Below are positions 26,713 through 41,000 of a DNA stretch of 64,000 nt, piece after piece. The notes below the pieces were generated by a model that saw only the letters and a program-made list of their open reading frames with translations, made no database searches and was not told the DNA's origin. The stretch is from Allacma fusca (taxonomy: Eukaryota > Arthropoda > Collembola > Symphypleona > Sminthuridae): NCBI GenBank assembly GCA_947179485.1, contig OX359249.1, positions 62,001 through 126,000 on the forward strand, read 5' to 3'. Numbering within the stretch: the first letter of the stretch is position 1; each line of letters starts with the position of its first letter. The position numbers and the translations under genes are program-made.

Positions 26713-28776
26713 ATGTTATTCGCTGGGAATGTTATTCCCTGGGAATGGTTTTCCTTAGGAATGTTTTTCCCTGGGAATGTTATTCCCCGGGAATGTTATT
26801 CCCTGGTAATGTTATTCCCTGGGAATGTTATTCCCTGGGAATGTTATTCCCTGGGAATGTTATTCCCTGGGAATGTTATTCCCTGGGAATGTTATTCCCT
26901 GGGAATGTTATTCCCTGGGAATGTTATTCCCTGGGAATGTTATTCCCTGGGAATGTTATTCCCTGGGAATGTTATTCCCTGGGAATGTTATTCCCTGGGA
27001 ATGTTATTCCCTGGGAATGTTATTCCCTGGGAATGTTATTTCCTCGGAATGTTATTAACTGGGAAAGTTATTCCTTGGGAAAGTTATTGCCTGGGAAAGT
27101 TATTCCCTTGGAAAGTTATTCCCTGGGAATGTTATTCCCTGGGAATGTTATTCCCTGGGAATGTTATTTCCTGGGAATGTTATTCCCTGGGAATGTTATT
27201 CCCTGGGAATGTTATTCCCTGGGAATGTTATTCCCTGGGAATGTTATTATCTGGGAATGTTATTCCCTGGGAATGTTATTCGCTGGGAAAGTTATTCCCT
27301 GGGAAAGTTTTTCCTTGGGAAAGTTATTCCCTGGGAATGTTATTCCCTGGGAATGTTATTTCCTGGGAATGTTATTCCCTGGGAATGTTATTCCCTGGGA
27401 ATGTTATTCCCTGGGAATGTTATTCCCTGGGAATGTTTATCCCTGGGAATGTTAATCCCTGGGAATGTTATTCCCTGGGAATGTTATTCCTTGGGAATGT
27501 TATTGCCTGGGAATGTTATTCCCTGGGAATGTTATTCCTTGGGAATGTTATTCCCTGGGAATGTTATTCCCTGGGAATGTTATTCCCTAGGAATGTTATT
27601 CCCTGGGAATGTTATTCCCTGGGAATGTTATTCCCTGGGAATGTTATTCCCTGGGAATGTTAATCCCTGGGAATGTTATTCGCTGGGAATGGTTTTCCTT
27701 AGGAATGTCTTTCCTTAGGAATGTCTTTCCTTGGGAATGTTATTCCCCGGGAATGTTATTCCCTGGGAATGTTATTCCCTTGGAAGGTTATTCCCTGGGA
27801 ATGTTATTCCCTGGGAATGTTATTCCCTGGGAATGTTATTCCCTGGGAATGTTATTCCCTGGGAATGTTATTCCCTGGGAATGTTATTCCCTGGGAATGT
27901 TATTCCCTGGGAATGTTATTCCCTGGGAATGTTATTCCCTGGGAATGTTATTCCCTGGGAATTTTATTCCCTGGGAATGTTATTCCCTGGGAATGTTATT
28001 CCCTGGGAATGTTATTCCCTGGGAATGTTATTCCCTGGGAATGTTAATCCCTGGGAATGTTATTCGCTGGGAATGTTATTCCCTGGGAATGGTTTTCCTT
28101 AGGAATGTTTTTCCCTGGGAATGTTATTCCCCGGGAATGTTATTCCCTGGTAATGTTATTCCCTGGTAATGTTATTCCCTGGGAATTTTATTCCCTGGGA
28201 ATGTTATTCCCTGGGAACGTTATTCCCTGGGAATGTTATTCCCTGGGAATGTTATTCCCTGGGAATGTTATTCCCTGGGAATGTTATTCCCTGGGAATGT
28301 TATTCCCTGGGAATTTTATTCCCTGGGAATGTTATTCCCTGGGAATGTTATTCCCTGGGAATGTTAATCCCTGGGAATGTTATTCGCTGGGAATGTTATT
28401 CCCTGGGAATGGTTTTCCTTAGGAATGTTTTTCCCTGGGAATGTTATTCCCCGGGAATGTTATTCCCTGGTAATGTTATTCCCTGGGAATGTTATTCCCT
28501 GGGAATGTTATTCCCTGGGAATGTTATTCCCTGGGAATGTTATTCCCTGGGAATGTTATTCCCTGGGAATGTTATTCCCTGGGAATGTTATTCCCTGGGA
28601 ATGTTATTCCCTGGGAATGTTATTCCCTGGGAATGTTATTCCCTGGGAATGTTATTCCCTGGGAATGTTATTTCCTCGGAATGTTATTAACTGGGAAAGT
28701 TATTCCTTGGGAAAGTTATTGCCTGGGAAAGTTATTCCCTTGGAAAGTTATTCCCTGGGAATGTTATTCCCTGGGA
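26713..28776 (+). repeat. Satellite 2.05-kb higher-order repeat, copy 2
   Basis: Immediate tandem copy of 24665-26712, with one extra 16-bp unit. Its markers appear again, partly, around 28377, 31401 and 32350, so the module has been reused in further rearranged copies. Confidence 0.87.
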
Positions 28777-31700
28777 ATGTTATTCCCTGGGAATGTTATT
28801 TCCTGGGAATGTTATTCCCTGGGAATGTTATTCCCTGGGAATGTTATTCCCTGGGAATGTTATTCCCTGGGAATGTTATTATCTGGGAATGTTATTCCCT
28901 GGGAATGTTACTCGCTGGGAAAGTTATTCCCTGGGAAAGTTTTTCCTTGGGAAAGTTATTCCCTGGGAATGTTATTCCCTGGGAATGTTATTTCCTGGGA
29001 ATGTTATTCCCTGGGAATGTTATTCCCTGGGAATGTTATTCCCTGGGAATGTTATTCCCTGGGAATGTTTATCCCTGGGAATGTTAATCCCTGGGAATGT
29101 TATTCCCTGGGAATGTTATTCCTTGGGAATGTTATTGCCTGGGAATGTTATTCCCTGGGAATGTTATTCCTTGGGAATGTTATTCCCTGGGAATGTTATT
29201 CCCTGGGAATGTTATTCCCTAGGAATGTTATTCCCTGGGAATGTTATTCCCTGGGAATGTTATTCCCTGGGAATGTTATTCCCTGGGAATGTTAATCCCT
29301 GGGAATGTTATTCGCTGGGAATGGTTTTCCTTAGGAATGTCTTTCCTTGGGAATGTTATTCCCCGGGAATGTTATTCCCTGGGAATGTTATTCCCTTGGA
29401 AGGTTATTCCCTGGGAATGTTATTCCCTGGGAATGTTATTCCCTGGGAATGTTATTCCCTGGGAATGTTATTCCCTGGAAATGTTATTCCCTGGGAATGT
29501 TATTCCCTGGGAATGTTATTCCCTGGGAATGTTATTCCCTGGGAATGTTTATCCCTGGGAATGTTATTCCCTGGGAATGTTATTCCCTGGGAATGTTATT
29601 CCCTGGGAATGTTTTTCCCTGGGAATGTTATTCCCTGGGAATGTTATTCCCTGGGAATGTTATTCCTTGGGAAAGTTATTCCCTGGGAAAGTTATTCCCT
29701 GGGAAAGTTATTCCCTGGGAATGTTATTCCCTGGGAATGTTTATCCCTGGGAATGTTAATCCCTGGGAATGTTATTCCCTGGGAATGTTATTCCTTGGGA
29801 ATGTTATTGCCTGGGAATGTTATTCCCTGGGAATGTTATTCCTTGGGAATGTTATTCCCTGGGAATGTTATTCCCTGGGAATGTTATTCCCTAGGAATGT
29901 TATTCCCTGGGAATGTTATTCCCTGGGAATGTTATTCCCTGGGAATGTTATTCCCTGGGAATGTTAATCCCTGGGAATGTTATTCGCTGGGAATGGTTTT
30001 CCTTAGGAATGTCTTTCCTTGGGAATGTTATTCCCCGGGAATGTTATTCCCTGGGAATGTTATTCCCTTGGAAGGTTATTCCCTGGGAATGTTATTCCCT
30101 GGGAATGTTATTCCCTGGGAATGTTATTCCCTGGGAATGTTATTCCCTGGAAATGTTATTCCCTGGGAATGTTATTCCCTGGGAATGTTATTCCCTGGGA
30201 ATGTTATTCCCTGGGAATGTTTATCCCTGGGAATGTTATTCCCTGGGAATGTTATTCCCTGGGAATGTTATTCCCTGGGAATGTTTTTCCCTGGGAATGT
30301 TATTCCCTGGGAATGTTATTCCCTGGGAATGTTATTCCTTGGGAAAGTTATTCCCTGGGAAAGTTATTCCCTGGGAAAGTTATTCCTTGGGAAAGTTATT
30401 CCCTGGGAAAGTTATTCCTTGGGAATGTTATTCCCTGGGAATGTTATTCCCTGGGAATGTTATTCCCTGGGAATGTTATTCCCTGGGAATGTTATTCCTT
30501 GGGAATGTTATTCCCTGGGAATGTTATTCCCTGGGAATGTTATTCCCTGGGAATGTTATTCCCTGGGAATGTTATTCCCTGGGAATGTTAATCCCTGGGA
30601 ATGTTATTCCCTGGGAATGTTATTCCCTGGGAATGTAATTCCCTGGGAATGTTATTCCCTGGGAATGTTATTCCCTGGGAATGTTATTCCCTGGGAATGT
30701 TATTCCCTGGGAATGTTATTCCCTGGGAATGTTATTCCCTGGGAATGTTATTCCCTGGGAATGTTATTCCCTGGGAATGTTATTCCCTGGGAATGTTATT
30801 CCCTGGGAATGTTATTCCCTGGGAATGTTATTCCCTGGGAATGTTATTCCCTGGGAATGTTATTCCCTGGGAATGTTATTCCCTGGGAATGTTATTCCCT
30901 GGGAATGTTATTCCATGGGAATGTTATTCCCTGGGAATGTTATTCCCTGGGAATGTTATTCCCTGGGAATGTTATTCCCTGGGAATGTTATTCCCTGGAA
31001 ATGTTATTCCCTGGGAATGTTATTCCCTGGAAATGTTATTCCCTGGGAATGTTATTCCCTGGGAATGTTATTCCCTGGGAATGTCATTCCCTGGGAATGT
31101 TATTCCCTGGGAATGTTATTCCCTGGGAATGTTATTCCCTGGGAATGTTATTCCCTGGGAATGTTATTCCCTAGGAATGTTATTCCCTGGGAATGTTATT
31201 CCCTGGGAATGTTATTCCCTGGGAATTTTATTCCCTGGGAATGTTATTCCCTGGGAACGTTATTCCCTGGGAATGTTATTCCCTGGGAATGTTATTCCCT
31301 GGGAATGTTATTCCCTGGGAATGTTATTCCCTGGGAATTTTATTCCCTGGGAATGTTATTCCCTGGGAATGTTATTCCCTGGGAATGTTAATCCCTGGGA
31401 ATGTTATTCGCTGGGAATGTTATTCCCTGGGAATGGTTTTCCTTAGGAATGTTTTTCCCTGGGAATGTTATTCCCCGGGAATGTTATTCCCTGGTAATGT
31501 TATTCCCTGGGAATGTTATTCCCTGGGAATGTTATTCCCTGGGAATGTTATTCCCTGGGAATGTTATTCCCTGGGAATGTTATTCCCTGGGAATGTTATT
31601 CCCTGGGAATGTTATTCCCTGGGAATGTTATTCCCTGGGAATGTTATTCCCTGGGAATGTTATTCCCTGGGAATGTTATTCCCTGGGAATGTTATTCCCT

Positions 31701-33581
31701 GGGAATGTTATTTCCTCGGAATGTTATTAACTGGGAAAGTTATTCCTTGGGAAAGTTATTGCCTGGGAAAGTTATTCCCTTGGAAGTTATTCCCTGGGAA
31801 TGTTATTCCCTGCAAATGTTATTCCCTGGGAATGTTATTTCCTGGGAATGTTATTCCCTGGGAATGTTATTCCCTGGGAATGTTATTCCCTGGGAATGTT
31901 ATTCCCTGGGAATGTTATTATCTGGGAATGTTATTCCCTGGGAATGTTATTCGCTGGGAAAGTTATTCCCTGGGAAAGTTTTTCCTTGGGAAAGTTATTC
32001 CCTGGGAATGTTATTCCCTGGGAATGTTATTTCCTGGGAATGTTATTCCCTGGGAATGTTATTCCCTGGGAATGTTATTCCCTGGGAATGTTATTCCCTG
32101 GGAATGTTTATCCCTGGGAATGTTAATCCCTGGGAATGTTATTCCCTGGGAATGTTATTCCTTGGGAATGTTATTGCCTGGGAATGTTATTCCCTGGGAA
32201 TGTTATTCCTTGGGAATGTTATTCCCTGGGAATGTTATTCCCTGGGAATGTTATTCCCTAGGAATGTTATTCCCTGGGAATGTTATTCCCTGGGAATGTT
32301 ATTCCCTGGGAATGTTATTCCCTGGGAATGTTAATCCCTGGGAATGTTATTCGCTGGGAATGGTTTTCCTTAGGAATGTCTTTCCTTAGGAATGTCTTTC
32401 CTTGGGAATGTTATTCCCCGGGAATGTTATTCCCTGGGAATGTTATTCCCTTGGAAGGTTATTCCCTGGGAATGTTATTCCCTGGGAATGTTATTCCCTG
32501 GGAATGTTATTCCCTGGGAATGTTATTCCCTGGGAATGTTATTCCCTGGGAATGTTATTCCCTGGGAATGTTATTCCCTGGGAATGTTATTCCCTGGGAA
32601 TGTTATTCCCTGGGAATGTTATTCCCTGGGAATGTTATTCCCTGGGAATGTTATTCCCTGGGAATGTTATTCCCTGGGAATGTTATTCCCTGGAAAGTTA
32701 TTCCCTGGGAATGTTATTCCCTGGGAATGTTATTCCCTGGGAATGTTATTCCCTGGGAATGTTATTCCCTGGGAATGTTATTCCCTGGGAATGTTATTCC
32801 CTGGGAATGTTATTCCCTGGGAATGTTATTCCCTGGGAATGTTATTCCCTGGGAATGTTATTCCCTGGGAATGTTATTCCCTGGGAATGTTATTCCCTGG
32901 GAATGTTATTCCCTGGGAATGTTATTCCCTGGGAATGTTATTCCCTGGAAATGTTATTCCCTGGGAATGTTATTCCCTGGGAATGTTATTCCCTGGGAAT
33001 GTTATTCCCTGGGAATGTTATTCCCTGGGAATGTTATTCCCTGGGAATGTTATTCCCTAGGAATGTTATTCCCTGGGAATGTTTTTCCCTGGGAATGTTA
33101 TTCCCTGGGAATGTTATTCCCTGGGAATGTTATTCCCTGGGAATGTTATTCCCTGGGAATGTTATTCCCTGGGAATGTTATTCCCTGGGAATGTTATTCC
33201 CTGGGAATGTTATTCCCTGGGAATGTTATTCCCTGGGAATGTTATTCCCTGGGAATGTTATTCCCTGGGAATGTTATTCCCTGGGAATGTTATTCCCTGG
33301 GAATGTTATTCCCTGGGAATGTTATTCCCTGGGAATGTTATTCCCTGGGAATGTTATTTCCTCGGAATGTTATTTCCTCGGAATGTTATTCCCTGGGAAA
33401 GTTATTCCTTGGGAAAGTTATTCCCTGGGAAAGTTATTCCCTTGGAAAGTTATTCCCTGGGAATGTTATTCACTGGGAATGTTATTCCCTGGGAATGTTA
33501 TTCCCTGGGAATGTTATTCCCTCGGAATGTTATTTCCTGGGAATGTAATTCCCTGGGAATGTTATTCCCTGGGAATGTTAT

Positions 33582-36500
33582 TCTTAGGGAATGTTATTCC
33601 CTGGGAATGTTATTATCTGGGAATGTTATTCCCTGGGAATGTTATTCCCTGGGAATGTTATTCCCTGGGAATGTTATTCCCTGGGAATGTTATTCCCTGG
33701 GAATGTTATTCCCTGGGAATGTTATTCCCTGGGAATGTTATTCCATGGGAATGTTATTCCCTGGGAATGTTATTCCCTGGGAATGTTATTCCCTGGGAAT
33801 GTTATTCCCTGGGAATGTTATTCCTTGGGAAAGTTATTCCCTGGGAATGTTATTCCCTGGGAATGTTATTCCCTGGGAATGTTATTCCCTAGGAATGTTA
33901 TTCCCTGGGAATGTTTTTCCCTGGGAATGTTATTCCCTGGGAATGTTATTCCCTGGGAATGTTATTCCCTGGGAATGTTATTCCCTGGGAATGTTATTCC
34001 CTGGGAATGTTATTCCCTGGGAATGTTATTCCCTGGGAATGTTATTCCCTGGGAATGTTATTCCCTGGGAATGTTATTCCCTGGGAATGTTATTCCCTGG
34101 GAATGTTATTCCCTGGGAATGCTATTCCCTGGGAATGTTATTCCCTGGGAATGTTATTCCCTGGGAATGTTATTCCCTGGGAATGTTATTCCCTGGGAAT
34201 GTTATTCCCTGGGAATGTTATTCCCTGGGAATGTTATTCCCTGGGAATGTTATTCCCTGGGAATGTTATTCCCTGGGAATGTTATTCCCTGGGAATGTTA
34301 TTCCCTGGGAATGTTATTCCCTGGGAATGTTATTCCCTGGGAATGTTATTCCCTGGGAATGTTATTCCCTGGGAATGTTATTCCCTGGGAATGTTATTCC
34401 CTGGGAATGTTTTTCCCTGGGAATGTTTTTCCCTGGGAATGTTATTCCCTGGGAATGTTATTCCCTGGGAATGTTATTCCCTGGGAATGTTATTCCCTGG
34501 GAATGTTATTCCCTGGGAATGTTATTCCCTGGGAATGTTATTCCCTGGGAAAGTTTTTCCCTGGGAAAGTTATTCCCTGGGAATGTTATTCCCTGGGAAT
34601 GTTATTCCCTGGGAATGTTATTCCCCGGGAATGTTATTCCCTGGGAATGTTATTCCCTGGGAATGTTATTCCCTGGGAATGTTATTCCCTGGGAATGTTA
34701 TTCCCTGGGAATGTTATTCCCTGGGAATGTTATTTCCTGGGAATGTTATTCCCTGGAAATGTTATTCCCTGGGAATGTTATTCCCTGGGAATGTTATTCC
34801 CTGGGAATGTTATTCCCTGGGAATGTTATTCCCTGGGAATGTTATTCCCTGGGAATGTTATTCCCTGGGAATGTTATTCCCTGGGAATGTTATTCCCTGG
34901 GAATGTTATTCCCTGGGAATGTTATTCCCTGGGAATGTTATTCCCTGGGAATGTTATTCCCTGGGAATGTTATTCCCTGGGAATGTTATTCCCTGGGAAT
35001 GTTATTCCCTGGGAATGTTATTCCCTGGGAATGTTATTCCCTGGGAATGTTATTCCCTGGGAATGTTATTCCCTGGGAATGTTATTCCCTGGGAATGTTA
35101 TTCCCTGGGAATGTTATTTCCTCGGAATGTTATTTCCTCGGAATGTTATTCCCTGGGAAAGTTATTCCTTGGGAAAGTTATTCCCTGGGAAAGTTATTCC
35201 CTTGGAAAGTTATTCCCTGGGAATGTTATTCACTGGGAATGTTATTCCCTGGGAATGTTATTCCCTCGGAATGTTATTCCCTGGGAATGTAATTCCCCGG
35301 GAATGTTATTCCCTGGGAATGTTATTCTTAGGGAATGTTATTCCCTGGGAATGTTATTATCTGGGAATGTTATTCCCTGGGAATGTTATTCCCTGGGAAT
35401 GTTATTCCCTGGGAATGTTATTCCCTGGGAATGTTATTCCCTGGGAATGTTATTCCCTGGGAATGTTATTCCCTGGGAATGTTATTCCATGGGAATGTTA
35501 TTCCCTGGGAATGTTATTCCCTGGGAATGTTATTCGCTGGAAAAGTTATTCCCTGGGAAAGTTTTTCCCTGGGAAAGTTATTCCCTGGGAATGTTATTCC
35601 CTGGGAATGTTATTCCCTGGGAATGTTATTCCCTGGGAATGTTATTCCCTGGTAATGTTATTCCCTGGGAATGTTATTTCCTGGTAATGTTATTCCCTGG
35701 GAATGTTATTTCCTCGGAATGTTATTCCCCGGGGAAAGTTATTCCCTGGGAAAGTTATTCCCTGGGAAAGTTATTCCTTGGGAATGTTATTCGCTGGGAA
35801 TGTTATTCCCTGGGAATGTTATTCCCTAGGAATGTTATTCCCTGGGAATGTTTTTCCCTGGGAATGTTATTCCCTGGGAATGTTTTTCCCTGGGAATGTT
35901 ATTCCCTGGGAATGTTATTCCCTGGGAATGTTATTCCCTGGGAATGTTATTCCCTGGGAATGTTATTCCCTGGGAATGTTATTCCCTGGGAATGTTATTC
36001 CCTGGGAATGTTATTCCCTGGGAATGTTATTCCCTGGGAATGTTATTCCCTGGGAATGTTATTCCCTGGGAATGTTATTCCCTGGGAATGTTATTCCCTG
36101 GGAATGTTATTCCCTGGGAATGTTATTCCCTGGGAATGTTATTCCCTGGGAATGTTATTCCCTGGGAATGTTATTCCCTGGGAATGTTATTCCCTGGGAA
36201 TGTTATTCCCTGGGAATGTTATTCCCTGGGAATGTTATTCCCTGGGAATGTTATTCCCTGGGAATGTTATTCCCTGGGAATGTTATTCCCTGGGAATGTT
36301 ATTCCCTGGGAATGTTATTCCCTGGGAATGTTATTCCCTGGGAATGTTATTCCCTGGGAATGTTATTCCCTGGGAATGTTATTCCCTGGGAATGTTATTC
36401 CCTGGGAATGTTATTCCCTGGGAATGTTATTCCCTGGGAATGTTATTCCCTAGGAATGTTATTCCCTGGGAATGTTTTTCCCTGGGAATGTTATTCCCTG

Positions 36501-37115
36501 GGAATGTTATTCCCTGGGAATGTTATTCCCTGGGAATGTTATTCCCTGGGAATGTTATTCCCTGGGAATGTTATTCCCTGGGAATGTTATTCCCTGGGAA
36601 TGTTATTCCCTGGGAATGTTATTCCCTGGGAATGTTATTCCCTGGGAATGTTATTCCCTGGGAAAGTTTTTCCCTGGGAAAGTTATTCCCTGGGAATGTT
36701 ATTCCCTGGGAATGTTATTCCCTGGGAATGTTATTCCCCGGGAATGTTATTCCCTGGGAATGTTATTCCCTGGGAATGTTATTCCCTGGGAATGTTATTC
36801 CCTGGGAATGTTATTCCCTGGGAATGTTATTCCCTGGGAATGTTATTCCCTGGGAATGTTATTCCCTGGGAATGTTATTCCCTGGGAATGTTATTTCCTC
36901 GGAAAGTTATTCCTTGGGAAAGTTATTCCCTGGGAAAGTTATTCCCTTGGAAAGTTATTCCCTGGGAAAGTTATTCCCTTGGAAAGTTATTCCCTGGGAA
37001 TGTTATTCACTGGGAATGTTATTCCCTGGGAATGTTATTCCCTCGGAATGTTATTCCCTGGGAATGTAATTCCCTGGGAATGTTATTCCCTGGGAATGTT
37101 ATTCTTAGGGAATGT
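33582..37115 (+). repeat. Satellite 1.75-kb higher-order repeat, three occurrences
   Basis: The rare unit TTATTCTTAGGG followed by TTATTATCTGGG occurs at about 33582, 35326 and 37103, spaced 1,744 bp (109 units) and 1,777 bp. The paired TTTCCTCGG units and the TTATTCACTGGG unit just upstream of each are also shared. This module differs from the 3.3-kb and 2.05-kb modules further left. Confidence 0.85.
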
Positions 37116-38049
37116 TATTCCCTGGGAATGTTATTATCTGGGAATGTTATTCCCTGGGAATGTTATTCCCTGGGAATGTTATTCCCTGGGAATGTTATTC
37201 CCTGGGAATGTTATTCCCTGGGAATGTTATTCCCTGGGAATGTTATTCCATGGGAATGTTATTCCCTGGGAATGTTATTCCCTGGGAATGTTATTCGCTG
37301 GAAAAGTTATTCCCTGGGAAAGTTTTTCCCTGGGAAAGTTATTCCCTGGGAATGTTATTCCCTGGGAATGTTATTCCCTGGGAATGTTATTCCCTGGTAA
37401 TGTTATTCCCTGGGAATGTTATTTCCTGGTAATGTTATTCCCTGGGAATGTTATTTCCTCGGAATGTTATTCCCCGGGGAAAGTTATTCCCTGGGAAAGT
37501 TATTCCCTGGGAAAGTTATTCCTTGGGAAAGTTATTCCCTGGGAAAGTTATTCCTTGGGAAAGTTATTCCTTGGGAAAGTTATTCCCTGGGAATGTTATT
37601 CCCTGGGAAAGTTATTCCCTGGGAATGTTATTCCCTGGGAATGTTATTCCCTGGGAATGTTTATCCCTGGGAATGTTATTCCCTGGGAATGTTATTCCCT
37701 GGGAATGTTATTCCCTGGGAATGTTATTCCCTAGGAATGTTATTCCCTGGGAATGTTTGTCCCTGGGAATGTTATTCCCTGGGAATGTTATTCCCTGGGA
37801 ATGTTATTCCCTGGGAATGTTATTCCCTGGGAATGTTATTCCCTGGGAATGTTTTTCCCTGGGAATGTTATTCCCTGGGAATGTTATTCCCTGGGAATGT
37901 TATTCCCTGGGAATGTTATTCCCTGGGAATGTTATTCCCTGGGAATGTTATTCCCTGGGAATGTTATTCCCTGGGAATGTTATTCCCTGGAAATGTTATT
38001 CCCTGGGAATGTTATTACCTGGGAATGTTATTCCCTGGGAATGTTATTC

Positions 38050-41000
38050 CCTGGGAAAGTTATTCCCTGGGAAAGTTATTTCCTGGGAACGTTATTTCCT
38101 GGGAACGTTTTTCTCTGCGAAAGTTATTCCCACGGGAACGTTATTGCCTGGGAATGTTATTTCCTGGGAATGTGATTCCCTCGAAATGTGATTCCCTGGG
38201 AATGTTATTCCCCGGGAATGTTAATCCCTGGGAGTTTTATTCCCTGTGAATTTTCTGGGAATGTTATTCCCTGGGAATGCTATTGCCTGGGAATGTTATT
38301 ACCTGGGAATGTTATTCGCTGGGAATGTTATTCCCTGGGCTTGTTTTTCGTGGAAATGTTATTCCCTGGGCTTGTTTTTCCCTGGAAATGTTATTCTCTG
38401 GGAATGTTATTCCCTTTGAATGTTATTCCCTGGGAATGTTATTCCCTGGGAATGTTATTCCCTGGGAATGTTATTCCCTGGGAATGGTATTCCCTGGGAA
38501 TGTTATTCCTGGGAATGTTATTCCCTGGTAATGTGATTCCCTGGGAATTTCATTCCCTGGGAATTTCATTCCCTGGGAATTTTATTCCCTGGGAATGTCA
38601 TTCCCTGGGAATGTCATTCCCTGGGAATGTGATTCCCTCGAAATGTGATTCCCTGGGAATGTTATTCCCTGGAAATGTTATTTCCCGGGAATGTTAATCC
38701 CTGGGAGTTTTATTCCCTGGGAATGTTCTGGGAATGTTATTCCCTGGGAATGTTATTGCCTGGGAATGTTATTCCCCGGGAATGTTATTCCTTGGAAATG
38801 TGATTCTTTTGAAATGTTATTCCCTGGGAATATTATTGTCTGGGAATGTTATTTCCAGGGAATGTTATTGCCTGGGAATGTTATTCCCTGGGAATGTTAT
38901 TCCCTGGGATTGTTATTCCCTGGGAATGTTATTACCTGGGAATGTTATTCCCTGGGAATGTTATTCCCTGGGAAAGTTATTCCCTGGGAAAGTTATTTCC
39001 TGGGAAAGTTATTTCCTGGGAACGTTTTTCTCTGCGAAAGTTATTCCCACGGGAACGGTATTGCCTGGAAATGTTTTTCCCTAGGAATGTTTTTCCCTGG
39101 TAATTTTTTTCCCAGGGCTTGTTATCCCCTGGGAATGTTATTCCCTGGGAATGTTATTCCCTGGGCTTGTTTATCCCTGGGAATGTTATTCCCTGGGAAT
39201 GGTTTTCCCTGGGAATGTTATTCCCTGGGCTCGTTTTTCCCTGGGAATGTTATTCCCTGGCAATGTTATTCCCTGGGGATGTTATTCCCTGGGAATGTTA
39301 TTCCCTGGGAATGTTATTTCCTGGGAATGTTATTCCCTGGGAATGGTATTCCCTGGGAATGTTATTCCCTGGGAATGTTATTCCCTGGGAATGGTTTTCC
39401 CTGGGAATGTTATTCCCTGGGCTTGTTTTTCCCTGGGAATGTTATTCCCTGGGAAAGTTATTCCCTGGAAATGTTATTCCCTGGGAACGTTATTCCCTGG
39501 GCTTGTTTTTCCCTGGAAATGTTATTCCCTGGGAATGTTATTCCCTGGGAATGTTATTCCATGGAAATGTTATTCCCTGGAAATGTTTTTCCCTGGGAAT
39601 GTTATTCCCTGGGAAAGGTATTTCCTGGGAATGTTATTCCTGGGAATGTTATTCCCTGGGAATTTCATTCCCTGGGAATTTCATTCCCTGGGAATTTCAT
39701 TCCCTGGGAATTTTATTCCCTGGGAATGTTATTTCCTGGGAATGTGATTCCCTCGAAATGTGATTCCCTGGGAATGTTATTCCCCGGGAATGTTAATCCC
39801 TGGGAGTTTTATTCCCTGGGAATGTTATTCCCTGGGAATGTTATTCCCTGGGAATGTTATTCCCTGGGAATGTTATTTCCTGGGAATGTTATTCCCTGGG
39901 AATGTTATTACCTGGGAATGTTATTCCCTGGGAAAGTTATTCCCTGGGAAAGTTATTTCCTGGGAACGTTATTTCCTGGGAACGTTTTTCTCTGCGAAAG
40001 TTATTCCCACGGGAACGTTATTGCCTGGGAATGTTATTTCCTGGGAATGTGATTCCCTCGAAATGTGATTCCCTGGGAATGTTATTCCCCGGGAATGTTA
40101 ATCCCTGGGAGTTTTATTCCCTGTGAATGTTCTGGGAATGTTATTCCCTGGGAATGCTATTGCCTGGGAATGTTATTACCTGGGAATGTTATTCGCTGGG
40201 AATTTTATTCCCTGGGCTTGGTTTTCGTGGGAATGTTATTCCCTGGGCTTGTTTTTCCCTGGAAATGTTATTCTCTGGGAATGTTATTCCCTGGGAATGT
40301 TATTCCCTGGGAATGTTATTCCCTGGGAATGTTATTCCCTGGGAATGTTATTCCCTGGGAATGGTATTCCCTGGGAATGTTATTCCTGGGAATGTTATTC
40401 CCTGGTAATGTGATTCCCTGGGAATTTCATTCCCTGGGAATTTCATTCCCTGGGAATTTTATTCCCTGGGAATGTCATTCCCTGGGAATGTCATTCCCTG
40501 GGAATTTTATTCCCTGGGAATGTCATTCCCTGGGAATGTCATTCCCTGGGAATGTGATTCCCTCGAAATGTGATTCCCTGGGAATGTTATTCCCTGGAAA
40601 TGTTATTTCCCGGGAATGTTAATCCCTGGGAGTTTTATTCCCTGGGAATGTTCTGGGAATGTTATTCCCTGGGAATGTTATTGCCTGGGAATGTTATTCC
40701 CCGGGAATGTTATTCCTTGGAAATGTGATTCTTTTGAAATGTTATTCCCTGGGAATATTATTGTCTGGGAATGTTATTTCCAGGGAATGTTATTGCCTGG
40801 GAATGTTATTCCCTGGGAATGTTATTCCCTGGGATTGTTATTCCCTGGGAATGTTATTACCTGGGAATGTTATTCCCTGGGAATGTTATTCCCTGGGAAA
40901 GTTATTCCCTGGGAAAGTTATTTCCTGGGAAAGTTATTTCCTGGGAACGTTTTTCTCTGCGAAAGTTATTCCCACGGGAACGTTATTGCCTGGGAATGTT

